A program made the position numbers and the translations under genes. From NCBI RefSeq assembly GCF_001824475.1, contig NZ_MHXN01000009.1:62001-126000 (forward strand): a stretch of 64,000 nucleotides of DNA, written 5' to 3'. A model generated the notes under the pieces. It ran no database searches, was not told the DNA's origin, and saw nothing but the letters and a program-made list of their open reading frames with translations. Source of the DNA: Phenylobacterium sp. RIFCSPHIGHO2_01_FULL_69_31 (GTDB lineage Bacteria > Pseudomonadota > Alphaproteobacteria > Caulobacterales > Caulobacteraceae). Shown piece after piece: positions 24,981 to 33,830 of this stretch. How positions within the stretch are numbered: the stretch's first letter is position 1; each line of letters starts with the position of its first letter.

Positions 24981-26218
24981 GTCTCGGCCCAGTCGACGGG
25001 TTCGATCTTGCGGATCATCAGGCCCCAGCCGACGACGCCCAGCAGCGTCATGGCCGCCGCCAGGACGAAGGCGCCTTCGAAGCCGCCCGTCCGGTCGACG
25101 ATCACGCCGGTGGCGATGGGGCCCAGGATGCCGGCGAAGTTGGCGAAGCCGTTCTGGACGCCCACCCACTTGCCCGCCGCCTGCGGTCCGGCAAGCGTCT
25201 GGCTGCTGGCGAAGATGTGCGGACCCACGGCGCCGAACGCCATGGCCGTGACGAAGAGGCAGGCGATCGCCACCGCCGGCGGGGCCACCGCGCAGGCCAG
25301 CAGGCTGGCGGCGCCGAGGGCGTGGGTGGCGACGAAGAAGGTCTTGCGGACCCGGTTCGGCGCGCCGCCCGCCTGGATCCACCGGTCCGAGGCCCAGCCG
25401 CCCAGGAACGACGAGGCGGCGTACAGCAGGTAGAGCAGGCCGCCGACGGTCGCCATCTGCGGCAGTGAATAGCCCTGGGCCTGGACGAGGTAGAGCGGCA
25501 TCCACGAGACGATGAAGTAGAAGCCGAAGTTCACCGAGAAGTGGCCGAGGCTCGCCCCCCAGATCTCCGGCCGTCGGAGGATGGCGCCGAACGAGGGGCC
25601 GCCCCGGCCCTCCGCCGGCGCGGGCGCGGCGGATAGCCGGCGCGTCACCGCCAGCCATGGGACCAGCCAGAGCAGCGAGACGGCGCCGAACAGCAGGAAT
25701 ACGCCCCGCCAGCCGAGCTCGGCCATCAGCAGACCGCCGAAGAAGATCCCGACCGCCGGTCCCAGCGACAGGCCCACGATGATCAGGCCGTTGGCGGCGC
25801 CCAGGCGATGGCTGGGCACGTGCCGGGCGATCAGGCTGGAACTGCAGGGGAATGCCGCGCTCTCGCCGATCCCGAGCACCAGACGTAGGACCAGGAGCGC
25901 CATGAAGCCGCCCGCAAAGCCGCTGAGCAGCGTGGCCACGGACCATAGGGCCAGGCCCGCGGCCAGGGTGTGGTAGGCGTTGAACCGGTCGGCGAGCCAG
26001 CCCGAGAGCACGAGGCCCGGGGTGTAGGTCCAGAAGAAGGCCGAGATCAGCAGGCCGATCTGGGTCGAGCTCAGCGCCAGCTCGCCCTTGATCAGCGGGG
26101 CGGCGGTGGCGAGGTTGCCGCGGTCGACGTAGTTGATGAACACGGCCAGCGCGAGGAGCGGCACCACCCAGGGCCCGATTCCGGTCCGCGCGGACGTCGC
26201 CGCCGCGAGTGTCGCCAT
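24977..26218 (-). CDS. MFS transporter, anion:cation symporter (ACS) type
   Basis: A 413-residue membrane protein with 12 predicted helices. FINYVDRGNLATAAP in helix 1 and the loop WLADRFNAYH are typical of the ACS family that takes up organic anions such as hexuronates, tartrate or phthalate. IGESAAFPCSSSLIARHVP in helix 4 is also family-typical. The start ATG 26218 follows AGGGGGACCAGGG. It is convergent with the HTH gene (four-base overlap) and divergent from rmuC. The substrate is unknown. Confidence 0.87.
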   Translation of the reverse strand: MATLAAATSARTGIGPWVVPLLALAVFINYVDRGNLATAAPLIKGELALSSTQIGLLISAFFWTYTPGLVLSGWLADRFNAYHTLAAGLALWSVATLLSGFAGGFMALLVLRLVLGIGESAAFPCSSSLIARHVPSHRLGAANGLIIVGLSLGPAVGIFFGGLLMAELGWRGVFLLFGAVSLLWLVPWLAVTRRLSAAPAPAEGRGGPSFGAILRRPEIWGASLGHFSVNFGFYFIVSWMPLYLVQAQGYSLPQMATVGGLLYLLYAASSFLGGWASDRWIQAGGAPNRVRKTFFVATHALGAASLLACAVAPPAVAIACLFVTAMAFGAVGPHIFASSQTLAGPQAAGKWVGVQNGFANFAGILGPIATGVIVDRTGGFEGAFVLAAAMTLLGVVGWGLMIRKIEPVDWAET

Positions 26219-26330
26219 GCCCTGGTCCCCCTGCGCCCTCTGGCGGGGCGCCAACGCGGCAAGCTGGCATGGATCGCCGCCGCCGGCCATGGCGGCGGGC
26301 GCGCTTCCGCCGACTCGCCAGGCGCGCTAA

Positions 26331-26345
26331 GAACGCACCATGAAC
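26331..26345. promoter_or_regulatory. LexA-box-like GAAC-N7-GAAC over the rmuC start codon
   Basis: GAACGCACCATGAAC is an exact match to the alphaproteobacterial LexA consensus GTTC-N7-GTTC read on the other strand. The inner seven bases include the rmuC ATG. A match of this kind is expected about once by chance in a window this size, so it is a candidate only. Confidence 0.4.
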
Positions 26346-27557
26346 GGACTCCTTTTCCTCGCGATCCTCTGCGTGCTCATCGCCGCGGCGGCCATCGCCT
26401 GGGCGCTGCGAGAGCGGGGCCGGGCCTCGCACGCCGAACTTCGGATGAAGCTGATGGCCGAGCAGGGCGACCTCGTCCGCGCCCAGCTCACCCAGTCTGC
26501 GGCCAGCGTCGCCGAGGAGATTCTGCGCAAGAACGAGGAGGCCGTGCGCAACCGCGAACAACTGGCCCAGGCGCGCCTGGAGGCGCAGCTGAAACCTGTG
26601 GCCGACACCCTGCAGAAGTTCCAGGAGCAGGTGACCGCGGTGGAAAAACAGCGGGCCGAGGAGCAGGGCGGCCTGAAAGAACAGATCGCCCAGCTGATGC
26701 AGGCTTCGGCCGCCACCCAGGATGAGGCGCGCAAGCTGTCGGCGGCGCTGCGCCGGGGCGCGGGCGTGCAGGGGCGGTGGGGTGAGCAGACGCTGCGCAA
26801 CGTGCTGGAGGCTGCGGGGCTGTCCGGCCGGTTCGACTTCGACGAGCAGACGTCCACCGACACCGAAGAGGGCCGCCGGCGGCCGGACGTGACCGTGCGC
26901 CTGCCCGGCGGGGGCCTGTTCGTCATCGACGCCAAGTGCTCGCTCAATGCCTTCCTGGAGTTGCAGGAGGCCGTCGACGACTACGCCCGCGATGCGGCGG
27001 GCGTGCGCCATGTGCAAAGCGTGCGCGGCCACATCCAGGGACTCTCGGCCAAGGCCTACTGGGACCAGTTCCAGAATTCGCCGGACTTCGTGGCCATGTT
27101 CGTGCCGCTGGACTCGGCCCTGGCGGCGGCGCTGGACCGGGCGCCGGAGCTGATGAACGACGCCATGGACCGGCGCGTGGTGATCGTCACGCCGTCCACC
27201 CTGTTCGCCCTCTGCAAGGCTGTCGTCTACGGCTGGCGGGTCGAGGAACAGGCCGCCAACGCCCAGAAGATCGCCGACCTCGGCAAGGAGCTCTACAAGC
27301 GCATCTCGGTGATGGGGGCGCACGCCGGCTCGGTGGGCAAGGCGCTGGAGGCGGCGGTCAGCCGCTACAACCAGTTCGTCGGCTCGTTGGAGACCCAGGT
27401 CCTCACCCAGGCCCGTCGGTTCGAGGAGCTGAAGGTGGACCACCAGGGCAAGGAGGTCGTCGAGCTTCAGCCCGTGGAAGTGGCGGTGCGGCCGCTCGCC
27501 AAGCTGACCACCAGCGAGGCGCCGCCCGTGCGCCTGGCGGCTGGCGGCGAAGGGTAG
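26340..27557 (+). CDS. rmuC: DNA recombination protein RmuC
   Basis: A 405-residue protein with an N-terminal membrane helix (residues 3-22), a long coiled coil (about 30-140; [15 protein letters not shown] onward) and a C-terminal RmuC nuclease-like domain with [15 protein letters not shown] and [11 protein letters not shown], the PD-(D/E)xK-type core. It restrains inversions and rearrangements at short repeats. Length is usual. An exact LexA-like half-site pair overlaps the start codon. def follows 58 bases later on the same strand. Confidence 0.92.
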   Translation: MNGLLFLAILCVLIAAAAIAWALRERGRASHAELRMKLMAEQGDLVRAQLTQSAASVAEEILRKNEEAVRNREQLAQARLEAQLKPVADTLQKFQEQVTAVEKQRAEEQGGLKEQIAQLMQASAATQDEARKLSAALRRGAGVQGRWGEQTLRNVLEAAGLSGRFDFDEQTSTDTEEGRRRPDVTVRLPGGGLFVIDAKCSLNAFLELQEAVDDYARDAAGVRHVQSVRGHIQGLSAKAYWDQFQNSPDFVAMFVPLDSALAAALDRAPELMNDAMDRRVVIVTPSTLFALCKAVVYGWRVEEQAANAQKIADLGKELYKRISVMGAHAGSVGKALEAAVSRYNQFVGSLETQVLTQARRFEELKVDHQGKEVVELQPVEVAVRPLAKLTTSEAPPVRLAAGGEG

Positions 27558-27615
27558 CAGCCTCCCATCCTTCTCCTACCTTGACGCTCAACAATCGGAC
27601 CCTTACCTGCCCGCC

Positions 27616-28125
27616 ATGGCCCTTCGCGAGATCCTCGTCGTCCCCCACCCTGCCCTGAAGCAGGTGTCCCAGCCCGTCGATGTGGTCGACGACGAGCTGC
27701 GCGCGCTGATGGATGACATGCTGGAGACCATGTACGACGCCCCCGGCATCGGTCTGGCCGCGATCCAGATCGGCGTGCCCAAGCGCGTGATCGTCATGGA
27801 CCTGGCCCGCCAGGACGAGCCGCCCCAGCCCCGCTACTTCGTGAACCCAGAGATCCTTTGGGCTTCGGAAGAGACGGCCCCCTATGAGGAGGGCTGCCTG
27901 TCGGTGCCCGAGATCTACGACGAGGTCGAGCGGCCGGCGCGTGTGAAGCTGCGCTATCTGAATTACCAGGGCGAACAGGTCGAGGAAGACGCCGAGGGCC
28001 TCTTCGCGGTCTGCATCCAGCACGAGATGGACCACCTGGAAGGCGTGCTGTTCATCGATCATCTGTCGCGTCTGAAGCGCGAACAGGCGGTCAAGAAGGT
28101 CAAGAAGCTGGTCCGGGCGGCCTAG
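27616..28125 (+). CDS. def: Peptide deformylase
   Basis: A 169-residue cytosolic metallo-enzyme that removes the formyl group from nascent N-terminal Met. All three motifs are intact: [10 protein letters not shown] (44-53), EGCLS (metal Cys, about 92-96) and QHEMDHL (about 135-141). It usually sits beside fmt; here a methyltransferase-like gene and a reversed lipoprotein gene lie between def and fmt. Confidence 0.95.
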   Translation: MALREILVVPHPALKQVSQPVDVVDDELRALMDDMLETMYDAPGIGLAAIQIGVPKRVIVMDLARQDEPPQPRYFVNPEILWASEETAPYEEGCLSVPEIYDEVERPARVKLRYLNYQGEQVEEDAEGLFAVCIQHEMDHLEGVLFIDHLSRLKREQAVKKVKKLVRAA

Positions 28126-28180
28126 AAGCCTCCGGGCGGCGCAGCTATAGCTCACGGCCGAGGCGTACTAGACGTCTCGG

Positions 28181-28942
28181 TTGTTGCAGGCGTCCGACTT
28201 GCGTGCCCCATCGTTCCGCTCGCGCTATTTCTGGGGCGTCCGCGATCACGCGGCGTTCAATGCGGCGCTGGACCAGCTGGTCGCGTCCACCCACTTCGAC
28301 AACCATTGGTTCGCGTCGGACAACCTTATCGCCTTCGGCCGGAACCTGGGGTTCCTAGACGATCCGGCTTTCCTGAACGCCTTCAACGCCCACGCCAAGG
28401 ATGGCTTCGAGCGCGGCGTGCTGTGGCGGACCGTGAGCGTCGTGTGGGGCGCACGCCAGGCCTCGCGCCTCGAGGGCGGTTTCATCGAGTGCGGCTGCTA
28501 CAAGGGCACCACGGCGCTGATCATGCTGGACGCCGCCGGGATCACCGACCGCGAGGTGTTCCTCTACGACCTCTTCGAACACGATGCCTCGATGGACCAT
28601 CATGCCATGCCGGAACATGGCCCCGACCTCTTCGCATTCGTGGCGGCGCGGTTCGCCGATCGGCCCAACGTGAAGGTAGTGAAGGGCTTTCTGCCGCAGA
28701 GTTTCGAGCAAGGCTTGCCCGAGCGGATCGCCTTCGCCCACATCGATATGAACAGCGCGCGCGGCGAGATCGAGACCCTGGAGGCCATCGGGTCCCGGCT
28801 GGTTCCCGGCGCGGTCATCGTGCTCGACGACTTCGGCGCCTCGGCCTACCGCCAGCAGCACGTGCTGGAGACCAGGTGGTTCCAGCAGCGTGGCCGCCAC
28901 GTGCTGGAACTGCCCACGAGTCAGGGCCTGGTCATCTGGTAG
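28181..28942 (+). CDS. TylF/MycF-like class I SAM-dependent methyltransferase
   Basis: About 253 residues. FIECGCYKGTTALIML is the SAM-binding glycine-rich segment, and HIDMNSARGEIETLEAIGSRLVPGAVIVLDDFG matches the TylF family C-terminal metal/SAM region, ending with a divalent-metal Asp pair. Such enzymes O-methylate sugars or related small molecules; here a cell-surface glycan target is possible but unproven. Start is unsure: TTG 28181 opens the frame, TTG 28199 is also possible, and no ATG or clear ribosome site is nearby. It interrupts the usual def-fmt pair. Confidence 0.75.
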   Translation: MLQASDLRAPSFRSRYFWGVRDHAAFNAALDQLVASTHFDNHWFASDNLIAFGRNLGFLDDPAFLNAFNAHAKDGFERGVLWRTVSVVWGARQASRLEGGFIECGCYKGTTALIMLDAAGITDREVFLYDLFEHDASMDHHAMPEHGPDLFAFVAARFADRPNVKVVKGFLPQSFEQGLPERIAFAHIDMNSARGEIETLEAIGSRLVPGAVIVLDDFGASAYRQQHVLETRWFQQRGRHVLELPTSQGLVIW

Positions 28943-28955
28943 CCGTCCAGGGGTG

Positions 28956-29258
28956 CTAGTGCGCCGCGTCGTGGGCGGCGTCCTTGCTCTCGGCCTCGAC
29001 CTTGGCGGCCCCTTCGCGGGCGCCCTCCGCCGCGCCCTTCGCGGTTTCCTTGATCACCTGCCCGGCGTCGCCCGCGGCCTCCTTGATCTCGGCGCCCACT
29101 TCCTTGACGGCAGGGCTGTTGGCGGCCTCTTTCGCCTCCTGGCCGATATCCTGGGCGGCGGCCTTCACGTCGCCGGCGGCGTCCTCGCGTTCGGCCTGCG
29201 AACAGGCGGTGAGCGCGAACACCAGGCTGGCGGTCGCGACCATGATCGACTTCTGCAT
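28956..29258 (-). CDS. Small Ala/Lys/Glu-rich lipoprotein, possible stress protein
   Basis: A 100-residue precursor with a lipobox LTAC (Cys19). The mature part is almost entirely an Ala/Lys/Glu repeat helix (AAAQDIGQEAKEAANSPAVKEVGAEIKE) resembling the hydrophilic helical proteins CsbD/YtxH/entericidin-like stress proteins. Likely anchored in the outer membrane. A matching EcfG-type promoter lies 30 bases upstream, which supports a general-stress role. It is encoded against the surrounding def/fmt direction. Confidence 0.78.
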   Translation of the reverse strand: MQKSIMVATASLVFALTACSQAEREDAAGDVKAAAQDIGQEAKEAANSPAVKEVGAEIKEAAGDAGQVIKETAKGAAEGAREGAAKVEAESKDAAHDAAH

Positions 29259-29288
29259 GTGGCGGGCTCCCTGCGACTTCCCTCATCC

Positions 29289-29314
29289 AACGGCCACGCT
29301 TGGCGCGAAGTTCC
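29289..29314 (-). promoter_or_regulatory. EcfG (SigT-type) general-stress promoter, predicted
   Basis: On the minus strand GGAAC (29314-29310) and CGTT (29292-29289) are separated by 17 bases. This matches the alphaproteobacterial EcfG consensus GGAAC-N16/17-CGTT. The -10 element ends 30 bases before the ATG of the lipoprotein gene, a sensible 5' leader. Confidence 0.6.
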
Positions 29315-29345
29315 CTTGCGGCTCGCCGCCCGCTAAGACCCGCCC

Positions 29346-30272
29346 ATGCGTCTCGCCTTCCTCGGCACTCCGGATTTCGCCGTCTCGGCGCTCGCGGCCA
29401 TCGTGGCGGCGGGGCACGAGGTGGCCTGCGTCTACTCCCAGCCCCCCGCGCCGCGCGGCAGGGGGCAGGAACTGAAGCCCTCGCCGGTGCACGCCTTCGC
29501 GGAGGCGCACGGCATTCCGGTGCGGACGCCGGCCTCCATGCGCGACCCGTCGGAAGTCGCGGCCTTCGCGGCGCTGGGGCTGGACGCCGCCGTGGTGGTG
29601 GCCTTCGGCCAGATACTGCCCGGAGCAGTGCTGGAGGCGCCGAGGCTCGGCTCCTACAACGTTCACGCCTCGCTGCTGCCGCGCTGGCGGGGCGCCGCGC
29701 CGATCCAGCGCGCCATCATGGCCGGCGACAAGGTCACCGGCGTTCAGGTGATGCGCATGACCGAGGGGCTGGACGAGGGCCCGGTGCTGGCCACCGCGAC
29801 CGTCCGGATCGATGCCCTGGAGACCGCCGGCACGCTGCACGACCGGCTGGCCGCGGCGGGCGCCGATCTGATCGTCCGCACCCTGGCCGACATCGAGGCT
29901 GGAACGGCCGTGGCGACGCCCCAGCCCGCGGACGGCGTCACCTACGCCAAGAAGATCAGTCCGAGGTTCACGCGTCTCGACTGGACCAAGCCCGGCGCCG
30001 TCCTGGATGGCAAGATCCGCGGGCTGTCGCCATTTCCCGGCGCCTGGTTCGAGCTGCCCACCGACAAGGGCCCGGTCCGGGTGAAGGCGCTGCTCTCGGC
30101 CATCGAGGACGAGGCGGGCGAACCTGGAGTCACGTTGGACGACCGGCTGCTGGTGGGCGCGGGCGAGGGCGCTGTCCGCCTGCTGCGGGTGCAGCGCGAG
30201 GGCAAGGGGCCGCAGGAGGCCGACGTCTTCCTGCGCGGCAATCCCGTGCCGGCTGGAACGAAGCTGGGCTGA
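29346..30272 (+). CDS. fmt: Methionyl-tRNA formyltransferase
   Basis: A 308-residue enzyme that formylates initiator Met-tRNA. N-terminal formyltransferase domain with [12 protein letters not shown] and the folate-binding [18 protein letters not shown] (catalytic His about 107), then the C-terminal tRNA-binding OB-like domain. The stop overlaps the truA ATG by one base (TGATG), so both are translated from one message. Confidence 0.95.
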   Translation: MRLAFLGTPDFAVSALAAIVAAGHEVACVYSQPPAPRGRGQELKPSPVHAFAEAHGIPVRTPASMRDPSEVAAFAALGLDAAVVVAFGQILPGAVLEAPRLGSYNVHASLLPRWRGAAPIQRAIMAGDKVTGVQVMRMTEGLDEGPVLATATVRIDALETAGTLHDRLAAAGADLIVRTLADIEAGTAVATPQPADGVTYAKKISPRFTRLDWTKPGAVLDGKIRGLSPFPGAWFELPTDKGPVRVKALLSAIEDEAGEPGVTLDDRLLVGAGEGAVRLLRVQREGKGPQEADVFLRGNPVPAGTKLG

Positions 30273-31009
30273 TGCCTCGCTACCGTCTCTTGATCGAGTA
30301 CGACGGCCGGCCGTTCCACGGCTTCCAGGCCCAGGCCGACCTGCCGTCGGTGCAAGGATCGCTGGAGCGGGCGGTCAAGAAGTTCTGCGGCGAGGACCTG
30401 CGGGTCAGCGCCGCCGGTCGGACGGACACCGGCGTGCATGCGACGGGCCAGGTGGTCCATATCGACCTCGCCAAGGACTGGCCCGCCGAGACGGTCCGCA
30501 ACGCCATGAACTTCCACCTGATGCCCGACCCCATTTCCGTTCTGTCGGCGGAGGTGGCCGAAGGCGACTGGCACAGCCGATTTTCCGCGACCGGCCGGCG
30601 CTATCGCTATCGCATCCTCAACCGCATCAGCCCGCCGGCGCTGGACCAGGGCCGCGTGTGGCATGTGAAGAAGCCGCTGGATGCGGGGGCCATGCACGCG
30701 GCCGCCCAGGTGCTGGTAGGCCACCACGACTTCACCACGTTCCGCGACCTGGCCTGCCAGGCGAAGTCGCCGATGAAGACGCTGGACGTGGCCGACGTCC
30801 GCCGCGAGGGCGAGGAAGTGATCCTGGAGTTCGCCTCGCGCTCGTTCCTGCACCGCCAGGTCCGCTCGATGACGGGCACCCTGGCCGAGGTGGGTGTCGG
30901 ACGCTGGACGAAGGACGACGTCGCCGCCGCGCTGGCGGCGCGGGACCGCCGGGCGTGCGGCCCGGTGGCGCCGGCCGAGGGGCTGTACCTGACCGGCGTG
31001 ACCTACTGA
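30272..31009 (+). CDS. truA: tRNA pseudouridine(38-40) synthase
   Basis: A 245-residue enzyme that makes pseudouridine at positions 38-40 of tRNA anticodon arms. The catalytic Asp is in the motif RTDTGVHATGQV at about residue 52; FLHRQVRSMTGTL near the C-terminus is also typical. Start ATG 30272 shares a base with the fmt stop. Converges with dapE four bases later. Confidence 0.95.
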   Translation: MPRYRLLIEYDGRPFHGFQAQADLPSVQGSLERAVKKFCGEDLRVSAAGRTDTGVHATGQVVHIDLAKDWPAETVRNAMNFHLMPDPISVLSAEVAEGDWHSRFSATGRRYRYRILNRISPPALDQGRVWHVKKPLDAGAMHAAAQVLVGHHDFTTFRDLACQAKSPMKTLDVADVRREGEEVILEFASRSFLHRQVRSMTGTLAEVGVGRWTKDDVAAALAARDRRACGPVAPAEGLYLTGVTY

Positions 31010-31013
31010 GCCG

Positions 31014-32156
31014 TCAGGCGAAGTAGCGCTCGATGATCCGGGCGTAGACGCGCTGGAGCGTGCGGATCTCCTCGACGGGGGCGCGCTCGTCCACCTGGTG
31101 CATGGTCTTACCGACGAGGCCCACCTCGATCACCGGGCACAGCGCGCGGATGAAACGAGCGTCCGAGGTGCCGCCGCTGGTCGAGAGCTCGGGCTCGCGG
31201 CCCGTGACGTCGGCGACGGCGGCCGCCACCAGTTCGGTGAACCCGCCGCGCTCGGTCAGGAACGCCTCGCCGCTGATGCTGGAGGTGACGGTGATCTTGC
31301 CGCCAAAATCCACGGAAGCGCGCCAGGCCTCCAGGTCGAACCAGTCGGCGAGTTGCTGTCCCGTGTGGTTGGGATTGAAGCGGATGTTCAGCCGCGCGCG
31401 CGCCACGCCGGGGATCACGTTCGTCGCGGCGTTCGGCATCTCGATCATGGTGACCTCCAGGTTCGAGGGCTGGAACTCGGGGTAGCCCTCGTCCAGCCGG
31501 CGCTCCTGCAGGGCGGTCAGCATCTTGATCAGCGGCCGCGCCGGGTTCGCGGCGCGGTGCGGGTAGGCGACGTGGCCCTGGACGCCCTCGACCACGATCT
31601 CGGCGTTGATCGACCCGCGGCGGCCCACCTTGACCATGTCGCCAAAGATCTCGGCCGAGGTCGGTTCGCCCACGACGCAGTGGTCGATGACCTCGCCGTC
31701 CGCGGCCAGGGCCTCGACCACCAGCTTGGTGCCGTGGGTGGCCACGCCCTCCTCGTCGCCGGTGATCAGGAAGGAGAGCGAGCCGGTGACCCTACCTGCG
31801 GCGATGGCGTCCGCGGCCGCGGCGGCGAAGGCGGCGATGGCGCTCTTCATGTCCACGGCGCCGCGCCCGATCAACACGCCGTCCACCACCTCGGCCCCGA
31901 AGGCATCCTTGGACCAGGCGGCGGCGTCGCCCACCGGCACCACGTCGGTGTGGCCGGCGAAGCAGAGGTTGGGACTGCCGGTCCCGTAGCGGGCGTAGAG
32001 GTTCTCGATCTCGCCGAACCTCATCCGCCGACAGGCGAAGCCAAGGTTCGACAGCATCTCCTCGACGATCGCCATGGCGCCTGCATCGGCGGGCGTCACC
32101 GAGGGGCGGCGGATCAGGTCGCGGGTGAGTTCGACGGCGTCTATGGCGGCGGGCAT
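31014..32156 (-). CDS. dapE: Succinyl-diaminopimelate desuccinylase
   Basis: A 380-residue M20 metallopeptidase-like enzyme that hydrolyses N-succinyl-LL-diaminopimelate in lysine and peptidoglycan synthesis. Metal ligands are visible in GHTDVVP (His69, Asp71), GAVDMKSAIAAF and ITGDEEG. The start ATG 32156 gives the family length (E. coli 375); the much longer open frame upstream is antisense to the cupin genes. With dapD in the same window it gives two of the succinylase-branch steps. Confidence 0.94.
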   Translation of the reverse strand: MPAAIDAVELTRDLIRRPSVTPADAGAMAIVEEMLSNLGFACRRMRFGEIENLYARYGTGSPNLCFAGHTDVVPVGDAAAWSKDAFGAEVVDGVLIGRGAVDMKSAIAAFAAAAADAIAAGRVTGSLSFLITGDEEGVATHGTKLVVEALAADGEVIDHCVVGEPTSAEIFGDMVKVGRRGSINAEIVVEGVQGHVAYPHRAANPARPLIKMLTALQERRLDEGYPEFQPSNLEVTMIEMPNAATNVIPGVARARLNIRFNPNHTGQQLADWFDLEAWRASVDFGGKITVTSSISGEAFLTERGGFTELVAAAVADVTGREPELSTSGGTSDARFIRALCPVIEVGLVGKTMHQVDERAPVEEIRTLQRVYARIIERYFA

Positions 32157-32198
32157 GGCTTCGCCATACCTAGCAATGACAGGAGAGGCGAGGGGATC

Positions 32199-32675
32199 AT
32201 GCCGAAGATCGACATCGACAAGGCGCCGACGCGGTTCGGCAGCGCCTATCCACCGCCGTTCGACACGCCGTGCCGGGACCGCCGCCGCTGGAAGCTGGGC
32301 GACGCGGCCGGGCTGACGGACTTCGGGGTGAACCTTATCCGGCTGGCGCCTGGAGTGTGGACCGCCCAGCGCCACTGGCACACCGTCGAGGACGAGTTCG
32401 TCTGGGTCGTGTCGGGCGAGGTGGTGCTGGTGGAGGAGGGCGGGGAGACGGTGCTCCGCGCGGGAGATTGCGCAGGCTTCAAGGCCGGTGTGCCCAACGG
32501 ACACTGCATCCAGAACCGTTCCGACGCTGAGGCGGTGCTGCTGGAGGTCGGGTCGCGGCGCCCTGGGATCGACGCCTGCGACTATCCAGGCATCGATATG
32601 ATCGTGGGGCCGGACGACATCTACCGCCACCGCGACGGGACGCCCTACGCGGAAGACGACGGGCGCAAACGCTGA
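32199..32675 (+). CDS. Cupin-domain protein, copy 1
   Basis: A 158-residue single-cupin protein. The first cupin motif QRHWHTVEDEFVWVVSG has two His and a Glu for metal, and GDCAGFKAGVPNGHCIQN is the second motif. Function unknown; such proteins often bind metals or sugars or act as isomerases. AGGAGAGGCGAGGGG precedes the ATG at 32199. It is divergent from dapE and is followed seven bases after its stop by a closely related copy. Confidence 0.83.
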   Translation: MPKIDIDKAPTRFGSAYPPPFDTPCRDRRRWKLGDAAGLTDFGVNLIRLAPGVWTAQRHWHTVEDEFVWVVSGEVVLVEEGGETVLRAGDCAGFKAGVPNGHCIQNRSDAEAVLLEVGSRRPGIDACDYPGIDMIVGPDDIYRHRDGTPYAEDDGRKR

Positions 32676-32682
32676 GGACACG

Positions 32683-33144
32683 ATGCCAAAGATCGAGATC
32701 AACGCGCTGGAGGTGCGTTCGGGGTGCAGCTATCCGCATCCGTTCAAGGAAATCTGCCTGGGCGCCACGTGGCGAAGGCTGGGCGATGCCGCAGGCCTGA
32801 CCGACTTCGGCGTCAACCTCGTGCGCCTGCCGCCGGGCAAGTGGTCGAGTCAGCGGCACTGGCACACGCACGAAGACGAGCTCGTCTATGTGCTGGAGGG
32901 CGAGGTGGTGCTGGTCGAGGACGACGACGACCATGTCCTGCGCGCGGGGGACTGCGCGGCCTGGAAGGCGGGGGAGCCCGGCCAGGCCCACCACCTGCAG
33001 AACCGCAGCGACCGCGACGCCGTCTACATCGAGGTCGGCTCGCGCAAGCCCGATGCGGACGAGTGCGACTATCCCGACATCGACATGGTCACGGGACCCG
33101 GCGGCTATCAGCATCGCGACGGGCGGCTCTACCCGGAGGACTGA
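32683..33144 (+). CDS. Cupin-domain protein, copy 2
   Basis: A 153-residue paralogue of the preceding gene (shared GDAAGLTDFGVNL, QRHWHT.EDE, DYP.IDM near the C-terminus). The metal-binding motif HWHTHEDELVYVLEG keeps two His and the Glu and adds another His. The tandem arrangement with differing loops suggests two related ligands or a heteromeric complex. The stop is followed by an operator-like palindrome at 33161. Confidence 0.83.
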   Translation: MPKIEINALEVRSGCSYPHPFKEICLGATWRRLGDAAGLTDFGVNLVRLPPGKWSSQRHWHTHEDELVYVLEGEVVLVEDDDDHVLRAGDCAAWKAGEPGQAHHLQNRSDRDAVYIEVGSRKPDADECDYPDIDMVTGPGGYQHRDGRLYPED

Positions 33145-33160
33145 GTTAGCCCCTAATAGT

Positions 33161-33185
33161 TTGCATGCGATATGATCGCGTGCAA
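33161..33185. promoter_or_regulatory. Operator-like palindrome with an embedded -10 element
   Basis: TTGCATGCGAT (33161-33171) and ATCGCGTGCAA (33175-33185) are inverted repeats with one mismatch, separated by ATG. TATGAT at 33171-33176 inside it looks like a -10 hexamer, so a protein bound here would block the promoter. It is about 35 bases upstream of the gene at 33218. The regulator is not known; the OhrR-like gene at 35454 is a candidate. Confidence 0.6.
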
Positions 33186-33217
33186 TTCTTCCTGGGAAGT
33201 TTGTCCAGGGAGTCTTC

Positions 33218-33817
33218 ATGCGCCTTGCTTTGCTGTTTGCCGCGGCCCTCGCCGTCGCCGCCCCGGCCGCCGCCCAGCCGGCCGCGCCGCTGCCCGTCCG
33301 AGGTGTGGTGACACAGATCGATGCGGCTCGGCTGACCGTGAAGCCCAAGTCCGGCAAGCCGGTGACGGTCGACCTGACGCCGGACTGGACGGTCCAGGTG
33401 ACCAAGCCGATCGCCGTGACCGAGATCAAGGAAGGCAGCTTCATCGGGACGGCTGAACTGCCGCAGGCCGACGGCACAGGGCGTTCGCTGGAGGTCCACG
33501 TCTTCCCGCCCGGCGTGAAGGTTGGCGAGGGTCACTACGCCTGGAACCTGCGCAAGGGCTCGATGATGACCAACGGTACGGTCGGCAAGGTGACAGTGGG
33601 CGCCAAGGGGCGGGAGCTCCAGGTCAGCTATCCGACCGGTCAGCGCAAGATCGTGGTGCCGCCCAAGGTGCCCGTGGTGCAGATCATGCCGGGCGCGCGT
33701 CCCATGGTGAAGAAGGGCGCCCCCGTCTTCCTGCTGGCCTTCCCGAAGCCGGGTGGCGGCGGCCTGATCACCGGTGCGGTCGCCGTGGGCGAAAAGGGCT
33801 CGCCGCCGCCGATGTAG
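33218..33817 (+). CDS. Secreted protein of unknown function, first gene of the molybdoenzyme operon
   Basis: A 199-residue protein with an N-terminal signal peptide cleaved after AAAQ. The mature part is beta-rich (VVTQIDAARLTVKPKSGKPVTVDLTPD, VTEIKEGSFIGTAEL), with a style like periplasmic DUF5666-type domains. No catalytic motif. It lies 13 bases before the cytochrome b gene and downstream of the palindrome at 33161, so it probably belongs to the same transcript and may serve in the same periplasmic redox system. Confidence 0.7.
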   Translation: MRLALLFAAALAVAAPAAAQPAAPLPVRGVVTQIDAARLTVKPKSGKPVTVDLTPDWTVQVTKPIAVTEIKEGSFIGTAELPQADGTGRSLEVHVFPPGVKVGEGHYAWNLRKGSMMTNGTVGKVTVGAKGRELQVSYPTGQRKIVVPPKVPVVQIMPGARPMVKKGAPVFLLAFPKPGGGGLITGAVAVGEKGSPPPM

Positions 33818-33830
33818 GCGGGGCCCCATC

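Noticed and set aside
24189..27443. Very long open frame on the minus strand (over 1000 codons)
   Set aside because: It runs antisense through parts of three good genes (HTH protein, MFS carrier, rmuC), has low-complexity Arg/Gly/His content and no domain. Such shadow frames are expected in about 70% GC DNA.
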